64,000 bases of DNA from Aedes albopictus (lineage: Eukaryota > Arthropoda > Insecta > Diptera > Culicidae): assembly GCF_035046485.1 (NCBI RefSeq), contig NC_085138.1, positions 429,399,265 to 429,463,264 on the forward strand. Reading direction: 5' to 3'. Below the pieces are notes generated by a model, which made no database searches, was not told the DNA's origin, and saw only the letters and a program-made list of their open reading frames with translations. The position numbers and the translations under genes were made by a program. Within the stretch, counting starts at the first letter, position 1, and each line of letters begins with the position of its first letter. Positions 52,998-64,000 of the stretch are shown here, one piece after another.

Positions 52998-53279
52998 CAC
53001 AGAGAACAGACATCCAAGCTAGAAGAAATTTTCTCTCGAAAGCTGTGTAAGAACTCAAATATTTTTAGCGTTGACTACACTAGCGCCACCATACAACAAG
53101 TTGCCACAATCAGTGGTGAGTATACATATCTAGATAAGTTTCATATTCACCACTGACAACGGCATAGGAACTTTGCGATAGCAGCGCCGCCACGGAATTG
53201 CCACTTGTGTTGCCATTTCAAATGACCGTTAAATTCCTTACACAGTTTCGGAACTGGACTTGGATGTCTGTTCTCTGTG
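52998..53279. mobile_element. CACAGAG MITE copy 7, TSD GTGCGAG, beside PNKP
   Basis: 282 bp with exact duplication GTGCGAG at 52991-52997 and 53280-53286. Its right end is only 181 bp upstream of the PNKP ATG, so it lies in or next to that gene's promoter. Confidence 0.9.
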
Positions 53280-53460
53280 GTGCGAGCGCACAACAGGTTG
53301 TGGTGAGTTTCTTATTCACCACGGCGATGCCGCCGATCGTCACCGTCGTCGCGCCCGCGTCGTCTGGTGTCAAAATTCTATGTTTCTGTTTACAAAACTT
53401 GCCGTCGTCGGTTGTCGTCGTAGATTCTTTCCGATTTATTGTAACATTTTCGCGCTTAAA

Positions 53461-55485
53461 ATGAGTAAATTGCTGAAAGAGTGCTTTATAAAACCCTTGA
53501 CTGACCGACACCCACCGATTCGGATCGATGCGGAACGTAAAATTATCGGACGTAGCCCGGAAACGCTGATCCAGGATCCTTGCTGTTCCCGTCAACAAGG
53601 TAGGTGCACTTTGTTCCGGCAATGACGTTACGAAATACCTATACTAAATCAATGTTTTTTTTTTTAATTCGTAGTTTGCCTGAAAGCCAACTTTAAGGGA
53701 GGATTTGTGCTGGTCAAGAGTCTGGGCTCAAATCCTTCGGTGTTGAATGGCAAGCAGTTGGAGAAAAACATGGGCTATGAAGCTCACGACGGTGACATCC
53801 TTGAGCTTCTACCCGGTCAGCATCAGTATACGTTCGTGTTTAAATTCGACGAGAAAGCCGATGGCAAGGAAAGTAAGAGTAAAGACAGGAAGGACGATAA
53901 GAAACAGCAGAACGGCGAGGATAAAGACAAGCTAGATTCTCACAAACGAAGTTTGTCAAAATCGGATTCAAAAGACGAATCTCATCAGAAGAAGAAGAAA
54001 AAGCGGGACGATCGACACGGAAGCTCCAGCAGCTCAAGCCGATCGACTAGCATCGATCGGGATGGGGGCAGGAAAACTCCCGTGCCGGCCGCAGACAGCA
54101 AATGGGAAGACATCGACTCGAAGCTGTTGTACATTTTCACCAGCAAGGACGTGATTTCTTCCGAGAAAATTGCTGCGTACGACCTGGACGGAACCCTGAT
54201 CAAGACCAAATCAGGAAATGTGTTTCCAAAGACGATCGACGATTGGCAAATTGCCTTTCCGGAAGTGCCGGGAAAGTTGAAATCGCTCCACAAGAGCGGG
54301 TTCAAGATTGTGCTTTTTACGAATCAAGCTGGCATTTCGAAGGGAAAGCTGAAGATTGAAGACTTTCAGCAGAAGATTCGATCGATTCAAGCTAAGCTCA
54401 ATGTGCCCTTCCAGGTGTTTGTATCGACCGGGAAGGGCAAATATCGGAAACCATTGACCGGGATGTGGGATGTCCTCACCCAGTTGGTAAGTATTCTTAT
54501 CATTTTTGATTTCCAAAACAATAAAAAATTAGACATTATTTTCTGTATATAATTATTAATTTTTGGATACAGTACATACTTATCTTTTCAAGTAATTTAC
54601 TACTTGTCAGATGTGTTCACTATTCTAAGCTACCTCTTTAATTTATACACTTCATCATCAGAAAAACGATGGCATCAAGGTTGACAAAGCTCGTAGTTTC
54701 TACGTGGGTGATGCAGCCGGTAGGCCGGAGCAGAAGAAACCCGTCAAGCGCAAGAAAGATTTCTCCTGCGGTGATCGACTGATGGCCATTAACGTCGGGA
54801 TTCCATTTCTTATTCCCGAAGTGCACTTCCAAAATGCCAAAGATCACGAATGGACAAAGCCCGAATTCGAACCAAAGCTGGCCCTGGAATGTCGCGAATT
54901 ATTGTCCCCAGCAGGAACCAAACTCGTATCCTCTCAGCCGGAACTGGTCATCATGATTGGATTTCCCGGGTCGGGCAAGAGTCACTTCGTCAAAACTCAC
55001 CTCGAACCGAAAGGATACGTTTCGATCAATCGCGATACACTGGGTTCGTGGCAGAAGTGCACATCGTTGCTAGAGAGTACCTTGCGCAGTGGAAAGCGCG
55101 CCGTTGTGGACAATACTAATCCAGACGTGGAGAGCAGGAAGCGATTCGTGGACATTGCCAAGAAGATGAAGGTGCCATGCCGGTGCTTCAAGATGAGTGC
55201 CAGCTACAAGCAAGCCAAGCATAACAACGCCTTCCGGGAGCTGACGAACCGAAACCATGCTTCGATCAACGATATGGTTTTCAACATGTACAAGTAAGTA
55301 TTGAAATTGTTTTTTTTATTGTTCACTATGTATTACTTACATATTTTTGATTAAATCGAAGGTCAAAATACCAAGAACCCTCAAAGGATGAAGGTTTCGA
55401 AGAAATCGTTCTAGTGAATTTTCTACCCAAGTTTGAATCAGCCGCAGACGAGAAATTGTATAAAATGTACCTGTTGGAGAGTTAA
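53461..55485 (+). CDS. PNKP: bifunctional polynucleotide kinase 3'-phosphatase
   Basis: DNA-repair enzyme that makes 3'-OH and 5'-phosphate ends for ligation. Exons 53461-53599, 53675-54486, 54662-55293 and 55362-55485 are joined by GT-AG introns whose phases agree; about 568 residues. N-terminal FHA-like domain ([25 protein letters not shown]) docks repair scaffolds in the family. A lysine/serine/aspartate-rich linker follows (about residues 105-190). The HAD phosphatase has [10 protein letters not shown] (nucleophile D), [12 protein letters not shown] and FYVGDAAGR. The kinase has a P-loop, GFPGSGKS, then VDNTNPD. ATG 53461 has a good context (AAA before it). An in-frame ATG at 53380 would add 27 basic, non-acidic residues. 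The linker is long compared with what I recall of other PNKPs. Confidence 0.95.
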
Positions 55486-55565
55486 GTGTTTAATATTTAA
55501 ATTTAAGTTTATGTTTTCTGTTCTACCATTGAGTATACATATGACAACATTTGATTTTTTTTTTT

Positions 55566-56420
55566 TCAAACTACGAAAGCCTTGCTCTGGGATATCAATA
55601 AGAACGCCTTCTTGGGAAGACCGAGAATATGATGACGACAGCATATATAAATCGTGACTGCAGTGCTCCATCGTATGTTTGCTCCTTTCTCGTCATCAGG
55701 TCTCCCTTCGTGTGGGCAGTGGACGTTGATGATGCTGTAGTTGAAGAAACGGCCCTTAACTCTTAACATGCACATCCTTGCGTTGATCGGCTGCCAACCG
55801 ATCACACGTTGTCGCATCTTGCCCAACACTATAAATCCTGTTCTCAGTTCATTGGTGGTGCCACAGCTTTGGTAGAGAGTAGCCGCTCGATGCCCGCTTT
55901 TCCACACTTTCTGTCCAGTCCAACAAAGTTCCTGCAACGCCACGATGTCGATGTTGCGGGGATGTAGTTCGTCGTAAATTATCCTGTCACATCCTGCGAA
56001 ACCTAGTGACTTGCAATTCCATGTTCCAAGTTTCCAATCGATGTTCTTATTTCGATTTTTACGGGTGGCTTATTGCGCCTACGCCAACACTACTGTCTCG
56101 CCGGAGGGCCATCGTGCCAGTTCTGTTTAACGTCCCAACCAACTCTGGGACGACCACGCTGAAGGGATCTAGCTTACTCAGCCGCTGGATGCCAGAACAG
56201 ACGCTGTTTGAGCCGCACCTCCTTGGTGAACAGACGCTCGGTTCGTACCACCTCAATTTAGCTGAAGTCAGAAGGACAACAGCGCCCAGGCTGCACTGCC
56301 AGCTAAGCACACAACTCGAAGCTGACGGTCTTTGTCATCGTTTGACCCGTGGAAGCATGAGGTAGGAACTTGTGAGGACCAGAGCTAAGTTGGACGCTCT
56401 CCTTAGGGAGCATCCATTAA
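55566..56420 (-). pseudogene. 5' fragment of an APE-type non-LTR retrotransposon
   Basis: On the minus strand near 56040-55566 the sequence reads as an endonuclease: KLGTWNCKSLGFAG, then RNIDIVALQELCWTGQKVW, then FFNYSIINVHCPHEGRPDDE. Upstream of this (56420-56050) is likely its 5' region. No RT follows; the copy is truncated about 80 bp past the PNKP stop. The family is RTE-like but distinct in detail from the 21-kb fragment. Confidence 0.7.
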
Positions 56421-57744
56421 GGCCTTTTCTTGTATCATCACAAAATGGCTTCCACAGAATCATCATCCAAATTCAACTTTACACAGTATTGCACTAATAC
56501 ACCTGCGTAAGAAAATCGACGCTTACCTTTTCTCTAAAATTCTCCACTTCACGCAAGATATTTGTAAAAGAAATATAGAACACACTATTCCAATTAAACT
56601 TCTCTTTCGAACTATCTATGCCACAAGGAAATATTTTCACTCAAACTTGAAAATCATATAAATTTGTCTCAGCCGCACCAAGAGTTCGATGGCAATGTTT
56701 ACCACCCACGACGACAGCAGCAGCGCGTCGCGACGGTGCCTTCTGGCGCACAATCATCGATCATTGAACGCAGTGATGTCGATCTTGCGGGCCAATTCAT
56801 CAATAAAATCAATCAAAATCATTGAAATGGTCAACTCAAATTTATAGATTATGCGTCGTAAAATCGAAAACTATTCTTCGAATGATTATTGTTGTACTTT
56901 TAATCCGCATGATAGTAATAAAAGCACATAACTTTTATTTGTGAAATCTCCTCCGCACTGTCCGCCAACACTGCAGCTGCTTGCAAACATCAACAGCGGA
57001 AGAGCATGCTAAGAGTATTCGATCATTTTTAGCTTATTACACATAAAATCCAATGTTTTTCGTAACATTGAGACGTGTTTGATTGTGATTTAGCAAAATT
57101 GAGTAGTGTACTGCTTGAATTGCTTTTAAAGGATTCATAATCTTGTAATGTTTACATTGGTAGTAGCGAGACAAAGCGGTGCTATTTTTGTTTGTTTGTT
57201 TATGGAACAAATGTAAAAAGGCAACACCACTACTGTTGCGATCGATGATTGTTAGAAATAAGAATCGAAAAAGAAGTGCTGAAATAGGAGTGATACGGGG
57301 AGTCACCTTAAGTACGTCACGCTCATATAGGGGGCAGGGGGGGGGGGGGGGGGGGTTCAGGAACGTGTGACAAGTAATGCATTAGGTATACGAAAAACCC
57401 GTACAAAGGGGGGAGTGTTGGCAGAATCCAGGAGCAACAGCGGAATGCCACTTATATTGAAGTGTAATCTGGCACCAATGTCAAACTGCAAAGTGTTGCT
57501 TGTGCTGAATGAAAATTGCAGTTTGGGAATGCCTTCCAGCGAATATCGTCGATCATCGATAAAAAAAGTAACTCCAAATTTTTCAGATTTGCTCTCATTT
57601 GCACAGTGTCTTGCCCCAAGAGGCAGTGTTATTCAGCGGGCATATTTTCAATATTCATGAAATAAAGATTGTCTTTTTGCAGGTAAACTTTAATTCCACG
57701 CTCGTGGGTAGCTACTGATACAATGAGGGTATTTCAGCAACAAG
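56421..57744. other. intergenic, no gene recognised
   Basis: Includes a GC-richer stretch at 56690-56790 with GACGACAGCAGCAGCGCGTC and a run of about 19 G at 57334-57354. Short ORFs lack signatures. A small part next to 57745 may belong to the copia element's LTR. Confidence 0.4.
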
Positions 57745-58774
57745 CTCAGCAATTATTTTGTAGAATAAATAGCAGGAATAAAATTTCATTCTTTGTTCAG
57801 ATGTTGACTACAACGCAAGTGCTTTATTTCCACTTGCAAGTAGTTATGGGCCCAGAATTGGTCATAGCCTGAAGAATTGAAGAAATTCAAATTACATATT
57901 GATCATTGGCTTTCGCGATGAAGATGGCGTTGATTAGAATACGTTCCTGCGAGCGGTGAAAGCATTACAAGTGCAGGAGATCATGCAGGAGATAGATCTG
58001 GAAATGTGCGAACGAATATTAGCGAATACTGCATAAGCTCGCAAAACTGACTGATATGAATAGGAAACCTAGCAAATATGGGACTGACATGCGATCATAG
58101 GTAGTATTATAGCCTGGTGAAGGACGTTGGAATTGCAAGAGAAATAGGTATGGGGAAAGCGCCAGAAGGCATTTCAGGATTTCTTTTGTCGTTTCGATTT
58201 GTTGTTCACTGACGTCCGTGAAGCTCGAAGCGATTGGTGACGACGGCACAAAATCTGAGAAATCTGAGGATTATCGGAGTTCTACAACTTGATAATCATG
58301 GGATTGCAAGTTTCTGGTATCAATCTGACTGCTGACATTAAGAGCGAAAATACGTCAAGATGTGAAGTAGCTACTGGAAAGTGATTGAGCAAAAGGAGCA
58401 TTGTACACCAAGCAGAAGTCAAGGTATCCAGAAAATGAGCAGAATAACGGAAACTGTTTCTCGTTACGTGCACAAAAGAGTCTAACCTTTGCTCTTTACA
58501 GTTTGTTTATGTGAACAATTAGCAGAAAAGTGTTCAGGCCTCTTGCCTCAGTGACGAAAGATGGTCTGTACCGGCTCAACCAAAAAACAGACAAATCGTT
58601 TTTGATGGTGGGCTCCAGCTTCTGGTAGAAGGGCCTAGGACATGGGAACCAGCAGAGTATAATGAAGTTTTCGTAGATGGCAGATGAAATTGTTCTGAAA
58701 CAGGATGCTGTTCAAAATTGCGTGGCTTGTCTTCAAGGTAAGCATGCCCGAGACACTTTCCGTTTCAGTTCTAC

Positions 58775-59032
58775 CACAGAGAACAGACATCCAAGTCCAG
58801 TTCCAAAGCTGTGTAAGGAATTTAACGGTCATTTGAAATGGCAACACAAGTGGCAACTTCGTGGTGGCGCTGCTGTCACAAAGTTCCCACGCTGTTGTCG
58901 GTGGTGAGTATGAAACTTATCTAGATATGCGTATTCACCACTGACTGTAGCAATTTGCCGCATAGGTGAAAATTGAATCCTTACACAGCATTCGAGAAAA
59001 TTTTCTATAGGCTTGGATGTCTGTTCTCTGTG
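58775..59032. mobile_element. CACAGAG MITE copy 8, TSD GTTCTAC
   Basis: 258 bp, reverse orientation, with exact duplication GTTCTAC at 58768-58774 and 59033-59039. It lacks about 23 bp near the second arm. Splits the copia integrase remnant between its two conserved segments. Confidence 0.88.
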
Positions 59033-59522
59033 GTTCTACAAGAGCGGAAAGACCATTAGATTCAGTGTATTCGGACGTCTGTGTGCCCAGTTAAAGTTTC
59101 ATCATTTGGAGCATACCAATTCTTTGTTATTTTCATCGATGATGCAAGTCGAAAAGTACTGCTAGGAGTAGAAGTCCAAAGATAAAATGCTTGAGGTGTA
59201 TAAGCAATTGAAATCCGACAGCAAACAAAGCGAAAATTGAACGTCCATCGCACGGATAACGAAACAGAGTACGTCAATTCAAGAATACGGAAGAGCATGC
59301 AGTGAGGCGACATTGTTCATCAAACTAGTTTCGAACAGGTTTATGCGTTCACATCGTTTTTGCAAGAAAAACTCGAGGATGAAGAAATCTATATGAAAAA
59401 AACCTGAAGGATACGTCGTCGATTCGATCACGATATTCATTTGCAGAAGACTTTGCAATGATTAAAGCTATTAGCTATCAAAAGCAGGGTATAGTGCTCA
59501 GGGCTTTCGGAATGATCCGTTC

Positions 59523-59973
59523 TAGTGATGTACCGAATATTCGGCCGGCCGAATATTCGGGCCGAATATCAGCTTATTTTCGATTTTGCCGAATATTCGT
59601 TTAGCCGAATATTAAATGTATTATTCGGCCGAATATACCGAATAGGCCGAATAATGACTAAACATAGCAACAACACACTAAATCAAGAATTTAGAAAATT
59701 GTGAAGTGGATTTTCGAAGCATTTTATTTGCAAAAAGTTACTTTTTCTGTGATGTTAAAATTTTTCTGAAGATGCTGGCTTTCAAATTCTACTTTTTGAA
59801 AACAAAGATGCCCTTTACAATAACTTCACGAGATTTTTAACAAGAAAATCGGCCGAATATCTAACCAATTATTCGGCCGAATATACGGCCGAATATTCGT
59901 TTCGCCGAATAATAAAATTCGAATTATTCGGTATTCGGCCGAAGGCCGAATAGTACTATTCGGTACATCACTA
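59523..59973. mobile_element. hAT-like non-autonomous element of CCGAATATTCGG repeats
   Basis: 451 bp; starts TAGTGATGTACCGAATATTC and ends GTACTATTCGGTACATCACTA-like. The exact 8-bp duplication ATCCGTTC lies at 59515-59522 and 59974-59981. The two outer ~100-bp zones are packed with GGCCGAATA and its complement TATTCGGCC, each nearly palindromic; the centre is ordinary AT-rich DNA. TAGTGATG-type ends and 8-bp targets fit hAT elements. No ORF. Confidence 0.85.
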
Positions 59974-60128
59974 ATCCGTTCCAACTTGTATTTTATCATC
60001 AAGAAAGACGAAAAATGCGGTATGTGACGTTAGCTATCATTATTGTTTTGTAGGATAAATAGCAGGGCTAAATTTTCATTCTTTGTTAAGACATTGACCA
60101 GAGCCCAAGTGTTATATTTCCACTTACA

Positions 60129-62204
60129 AGTTCTTCACTTTTCTATACAATACCGAGGCTTTCGGATATCGCAGAGATATGCAAGAGAGCATCCATAGAT
60201 GGCGGTGCCCCACTTCCAAACATCTTGAACCCCAGCTTACTAATTTAGGGATGACCCAATATAAAACTAATCAATTTCAATATTTTCTGTTTATTTGCAT
60301 TTAGATATGACGCCTGCACAAAAGCATCACTGCTTCTTTATCATATGTTTTCTTACAATGTTATAAATGTACACATGTGTTTGCATTCATTAACCCGAAA
60401 GCGCGCGCTACAGCTCACGAAAACTTTCTCGGTTTTCCTACCTTTTATCTCGAGCCATTTGATATATAATCCTACTGCTCCTGCCACCAACTCTCTCGCA
60501 GCACATCAAGCATCAACTTATTACTTTGTTACTTTATTCATTCGGCAACCCGGTTCTCGTACTTCTCCTTCTCATTGGCATATGTCGAGTGTGTTTGAAT
60601 GAATTGAATGCACCAACGAATAAAACGCGTAGAAATCTTCCATGTCGTACACTACACACCATTTCCGAGTTTTATTTGTCCTTTATCTGTCATGTATGCG
60701 TATGTCGTTCGTCTCCTCGGTATGATTTTCGAGTTTTTGAGAAGGTTTCTCATATCTACCTTCGAATATTTGTACTCTCTTGTTATTACGCGGTTTGTGT
60801 GCCAACTTTGGAACCGTGTGTAGTCATTTCGCGGCGTGTAGCTTCTTGGTTACGTTATTCGAGTCGAGTTGATTTCGTCCGAGTGTCCGAGTAGCTTCAA
60901 ACAGCTTTTGTTTTTCAAGAAGATAAATGTGTAGAATAAGATTCGATTCGTCCGCGGTACAGCGTAGATATAGTAGCGTCGTGTCCCTGGAAACAATTTG
61001 CTCGACTACAGCTCCAGAGGGAGATTATGTTACAATTTTCGCACTGTCGAAGATTCTTGATATTTTGTTCTTTTCCGTTGGGCAACAGAAGCACTGCCTT
61101 AGGTTAACACTGTTCTCCATAATGAGAACGTAGATCTGTTCACATTTTTAAGTGTCTGAAATTGTAGCAGTCCAGTACAATGTTGTTCAGTTTCACGGCG
61201 AGGCGTAACATTCATATATTTAGAAGATGCACATGTTGGCTGCAATAGAAGAAAATGCTAGCTATGTAGGTTATAGCTTTACAAAGTGTGAGCTTTTTAT
61301 ACATAGTTGATAATGAAATCAAACCCACACAAAAAAAGGGAAATTCAAAAAAAAAAAACTCGAAGTGCTTTTTTATCGTGTGACTTGGGTCAGGAATTCA
61401 ATTTCCCATTTTCGAATTTTCGAAAAATAAACAGCACCATAAATGCCGTTCTACGCATAACTTTTATATTTTGTGGAGCATAAAATGTGTGTCCTGTAAA
61501 TATAATTCCATTTCGACATGACAACTAATTCGGACTACCACAATAACAGACATTTTCCAACGGGAAGAGATATAGGTACTCCGAAGGGAAAGACCGCCTA
61601 CCAATTCTTGATCCGTTTTGCTGTATAAAAGCTATCCTGATTTGTTGTTTTATAGAGAACAATCATGTTGCCAAAAGTTGACTACTATAATAGTATAATG
61701 GGGTTGAGACGGAGTGTGTCTGTGTGTGTGGGAAATTGTTTTTGAGTGTAGTTTACCTATTTAAAGAAAGTGATTTCTCTCATCAGTTTGTTGATATTGG
61801 TTAATTAATAAATTACTTTTTGCACACAGAAAAGGAAAAGAAAATATTTCTCGTTCTTTCCTGTATAACTGTTCTATAAATGTGTTTGCTGTCCTATAAT
61901 AATTATTACAATGTTTTTTTTTCCTCTCGATAATAAATATATGCATTATAATTACAGATAGAATCACAAAACGAACAAAACAAAGGCAAAATATATATTA
62001 AAGCTATCTGCCAAAATGGGGATGATCGAATAACGAAAACTGTTCCTTTTTTTCTAATAGAAGTAAAAGTACGAATGAGAAGACAAAAATCATTTATTTA
62101 TAATTTTAATGCTGCTTTTAGCCGGGATCCGCATAAATATTGATAAAATTTCCTAACCTCTTTGCAACTGAATTAAACTGAAACTTCCAGTGGAAGGGGC
62201 TAAT
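60129..62204 (-). other. probable 3'UTR/flank of the tail-anchored coiled-coil gene
   Basis: No coding sequence recognised. The part nearest 62204 follows a stop codon on the minus strand and contains several minus-strand AATAAA-like signals (for example near 62094 and 61930) and a short GT-rich tract near 61718. How far the transcript extends cannot be told. Plus-strand ORFs at 60345-60894 have no signature. Confidence 0.4.
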
Positions 62205-64000
62205 TTACGATACGCGATTAAACATTATATAACCAACGATAACAATGACGGGTGCTATATACATTAAAAGATTAATGAACGATTTGCTCTTGAAGTGGCT
62301 GAAATCGTCGCTCAGCTTTTGCAGCTGCTGGTTGAGCCGGATATTCTCCTGAGTAAGATGAGTATACTTCTCCTTAAATGCAATCAGTTCCTCCTCACGT
62401 TGCACATCCGGGTGGTTTATGAGCTCCAATTCATGCTCAACACCACTTTTCTCCAGGAGACCACTATCACCTACCCTTTCTACAACAGATTCGATCGGTT
62501 CACCGATGCTTTCCGAATATTGAGAAGCTTCCACCTCATTACCAGTTAGATTCAAATTATTACTGCTAAGATTACTACTACTACTATGGCTATTGCTGGT
62601 CACTGAATCAGTCAAACCAAGACTGCTACTGTCGCTATACACCCTACTCTCGTTTAGTGACATGTTTCGACTCACGAATATTTCCGTCGTATCAATAGTT
62701 TCCGTTTTTTCGTCGTCATCCTCTTCATCTTCATCCAATTCGTCCAAATTAGAAGAAATTGAAATGTCGTTATCCATCACCTCATCCATCACGAATACTT
62801 TTTCCTCGACATCTGTCTGAGTTTCTGCATCTACGATGACCCTCCTGACAGGTTCCTGTGTCGTTTCTTCTTGTGTTTTCTCGTATTTATGTTCAGTTGG
62901 TGGTACTTCCGATGGAATCGATTCACCTTGCTGATGTGCCGCAGCCATTGCACTGAGTTTTTCGTTTTCGAAGTTCTTCTGCTTTAACAGCTCTTTTTCC
63001 ATGCGGTCCATCTCATCCTGGCAGCGTTCGTTCAACGACCGCAGTGCTTCTGTTTCTATTCTTAATGACGCTAGACTTTCGGTTAGGTTTTCGCACAGCT
63101 GTTGCTTCTTTTCATACTCTTCGGACTTGGGGCGTGTGTCCAGTTCCTGCTTGAGCATTCGCAGCTAAAAATAATAGGCAATAGAATATAAACGAACAAC
63201 TACACATAAGGCTTACCTCCGCCTCCAGGTCGTCGTATTTAGCTTTGGCCACCATGCTTTCCTCCGACTTCCGATTATCTTCTTTCGCTTTGCTAATCTG
63301 CCGCAAGAGTAGTGCACATTCGCTTTTGACATGTTTAAGATTTCGCCTCAGCACTTTCTTGCTCAACTCGCAGTTAATTTTCGAGGGCGATTTCTGCTCC
63401 TCGTCAGATCGTTTCTGTTGCGGTTGTGGCTGCTGCTGCTGCTGATCGGTATTCGAGGTTGCTGTGGTCGTTGTCGTCGTTTCACTCTCGGACGGTATCG
63501 GTTGTTGCGCATCGTCAATGCTGGCCCCTATACTGCTCACATTCTGGTTGCCATCACACTCCTCACCGTTGCTGGTTGCTCCACCGGATTCTGCCACTTC
63601 GCCGATAGCACTGTTGTCGTTGGCTATCGTCGTGCCTATCGTTGCGGAAGACGTCACACTGGCGTTGTCTAGTAGCTCGTTATTTTCTAAAAAATATTGT
63701 AAAGAATTCTATGATGTTGACTTTGTATTTTTTTCTTAGCTTTCATTAGCAAGCGGAATTACAAAGCAAAGCCATGCTGAAAATGGCAGCCTTCACCTGT
63801 TGGAAGTCTTAGAGGATACCTAAACGTATACAGATCCCATAAAATTTCTTACCGTTCTCAGGTTTACTTTCACCGTCCACCATGAGGGAAATGTTCCGCT
63901 CCAGAGTGAGAATCCGTTTCTGTAGCTGCATCGCATTATCCTCTAGGTTCACTTCTTTCTCGTCAGCGTTGATATCGGTTTCCTGCAAATGATTCAAATG
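62205..64000 (-). CDS. tail-anchored coiled-coil protein, C-terminal exons (partial)
   Basis: Three exons visible: 64000(or beyond)-63853, 63686-63217 and 63164-62205. They are joined by introns of 166 and 52 nt with GT-AG ends and matching phases. About 520 residues are in view; the N-terminus lies beyond the window. The first part is coiled coil (LQKRILTLERNISLM). Next comes a long serine/threonine/glutamine-rich insert, then coiled coil (RNLKHVKSECALLLRQISKA and LKQELDTRPKSEEYEKKQ). An acidic/serine-rich stretch, a last short coil and one membrane helix (FINLLMYIAPVIVIVGYIMF) close the protein just before the stop. It is probably tail-anchored, facing the cytosol. SLMAP-like proteins share this plan, but I cannot confirm identity. 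Confidence 0.75.

Larger units (their letters stand above)
57745..60128 (+). pseudogene. decayed Ty1/copia-type retrotransposon
   Basis: The end of a 5' LTR (to 57838, CACTTGCA) is followed by AGTTATGGGCCCAG, close to the primer-binding site of Drosophila copia. A related LTR end lies at about 60023-60128 (CACTTACA). Between them, broken frames give a copia integrase. These are a CLQGKHARDTF-type segment before the MITE at 58775, ERPLDSVYSDVCVP after it, FFVIFIDDASRK-like sequence near 59130, and RTDNETEYVN near 59245. RT is not recognisable. Two younger elements (58775-59032 and 59523-59973) interrupt it. Only remnants are described. Confidence 0.75.

Noticed and set aside
50540..53279. CRISPR-like array from the repeated CACAGAGAACAGACATCC motif
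   Set aside because: Repeats are inverted terminal repeats of 280-bp elements with target duplications, not short regularly spaced repeats; the genome is eukaryotic.
53260..53460. Longer PNKP reading frame starting inside the MITE
   Set aside because: The frame is open but starts with TTG; the first ATG in it is 53380, and the FHA domain begins right after 53461.

Overview
The window is insect nuclear DNA and most resembles an Aedes-type culicine mosquito. It is AT-rich and intron-bearing. It is packed with nested transposons and carries tRNA-derived SINEs of the kind I associate with Aedes (a Feilai-like family and a second family with a different tRNA-like head). It also holds a small cluster of secreted C-type lectins. 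This assignment is inference from recognised sequence types; no search was run. Bases 18017-18516 are an assembly gap of exactly 500 N.

Host genes are few. Three minus-strand C-type lectin paralogues lie at 42.1-46.3 kb: two look intact, and one is broken by a 1-nt deletion. A four-exon plus-strand gene at 53.46-55.49 kb encodes a bifunctional polynucleotide kinase 3'-phosphatase (PNKP). The last exons of a minus-strand, tail-anchored coiled-coil protein run off the right edge at 62.2-64.0 kb. The first ~1.1 kb may be promoter and 5'UTR of a minus-strand gene lying to the left, but this is weakly supported.

The rest is mobile or repetitive. 2.4-7.6 kb: a SINE and several fold-back or short inverted-repeat elements, one inserted into its own kind. 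8.0-12.6 kb: a degenerate 12-bp satellite, interrupted by a SINE and by a tiny retroposed insert. 13-19.5 kb: more fold-backs, a TTAA-flanked element and a second full SINE. 20.9-23.4 kb: a dead APE-type non-LTR retrotransposon carrying two inserted MITEs. 24.4-40.1 kb: one ~6.1-kb non-LTR retrotransposon with RNase H, split by a 9551-bp Ty3-type LTR retrotransposon. The two LTRs are almost identical, and gag and pol are joined by a textbook -1 frameshift site. 40.1-42.0 kb: the 3' part of a dead retrotransposon like the one at 21 kb. 47-53.3 kb: MITEs nested inside MITEs and a short-LTR (87 bp) TRIM-like element. 57.7-60.1 kb: a decayed copia-type element containing a hAT-like element built from repeated CCGAATATTCGG motifs.

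The most novel-looking theme is a group of short elements ending in CACAGA. They make exact 7-bp target duplications and share a subterminal TTTAACGGTCATTT-like motif. Eight complete copies of one subfamily are present, and two insertions are confirmed by an uninterrupted empty-site paralogue elsewhere in the window.
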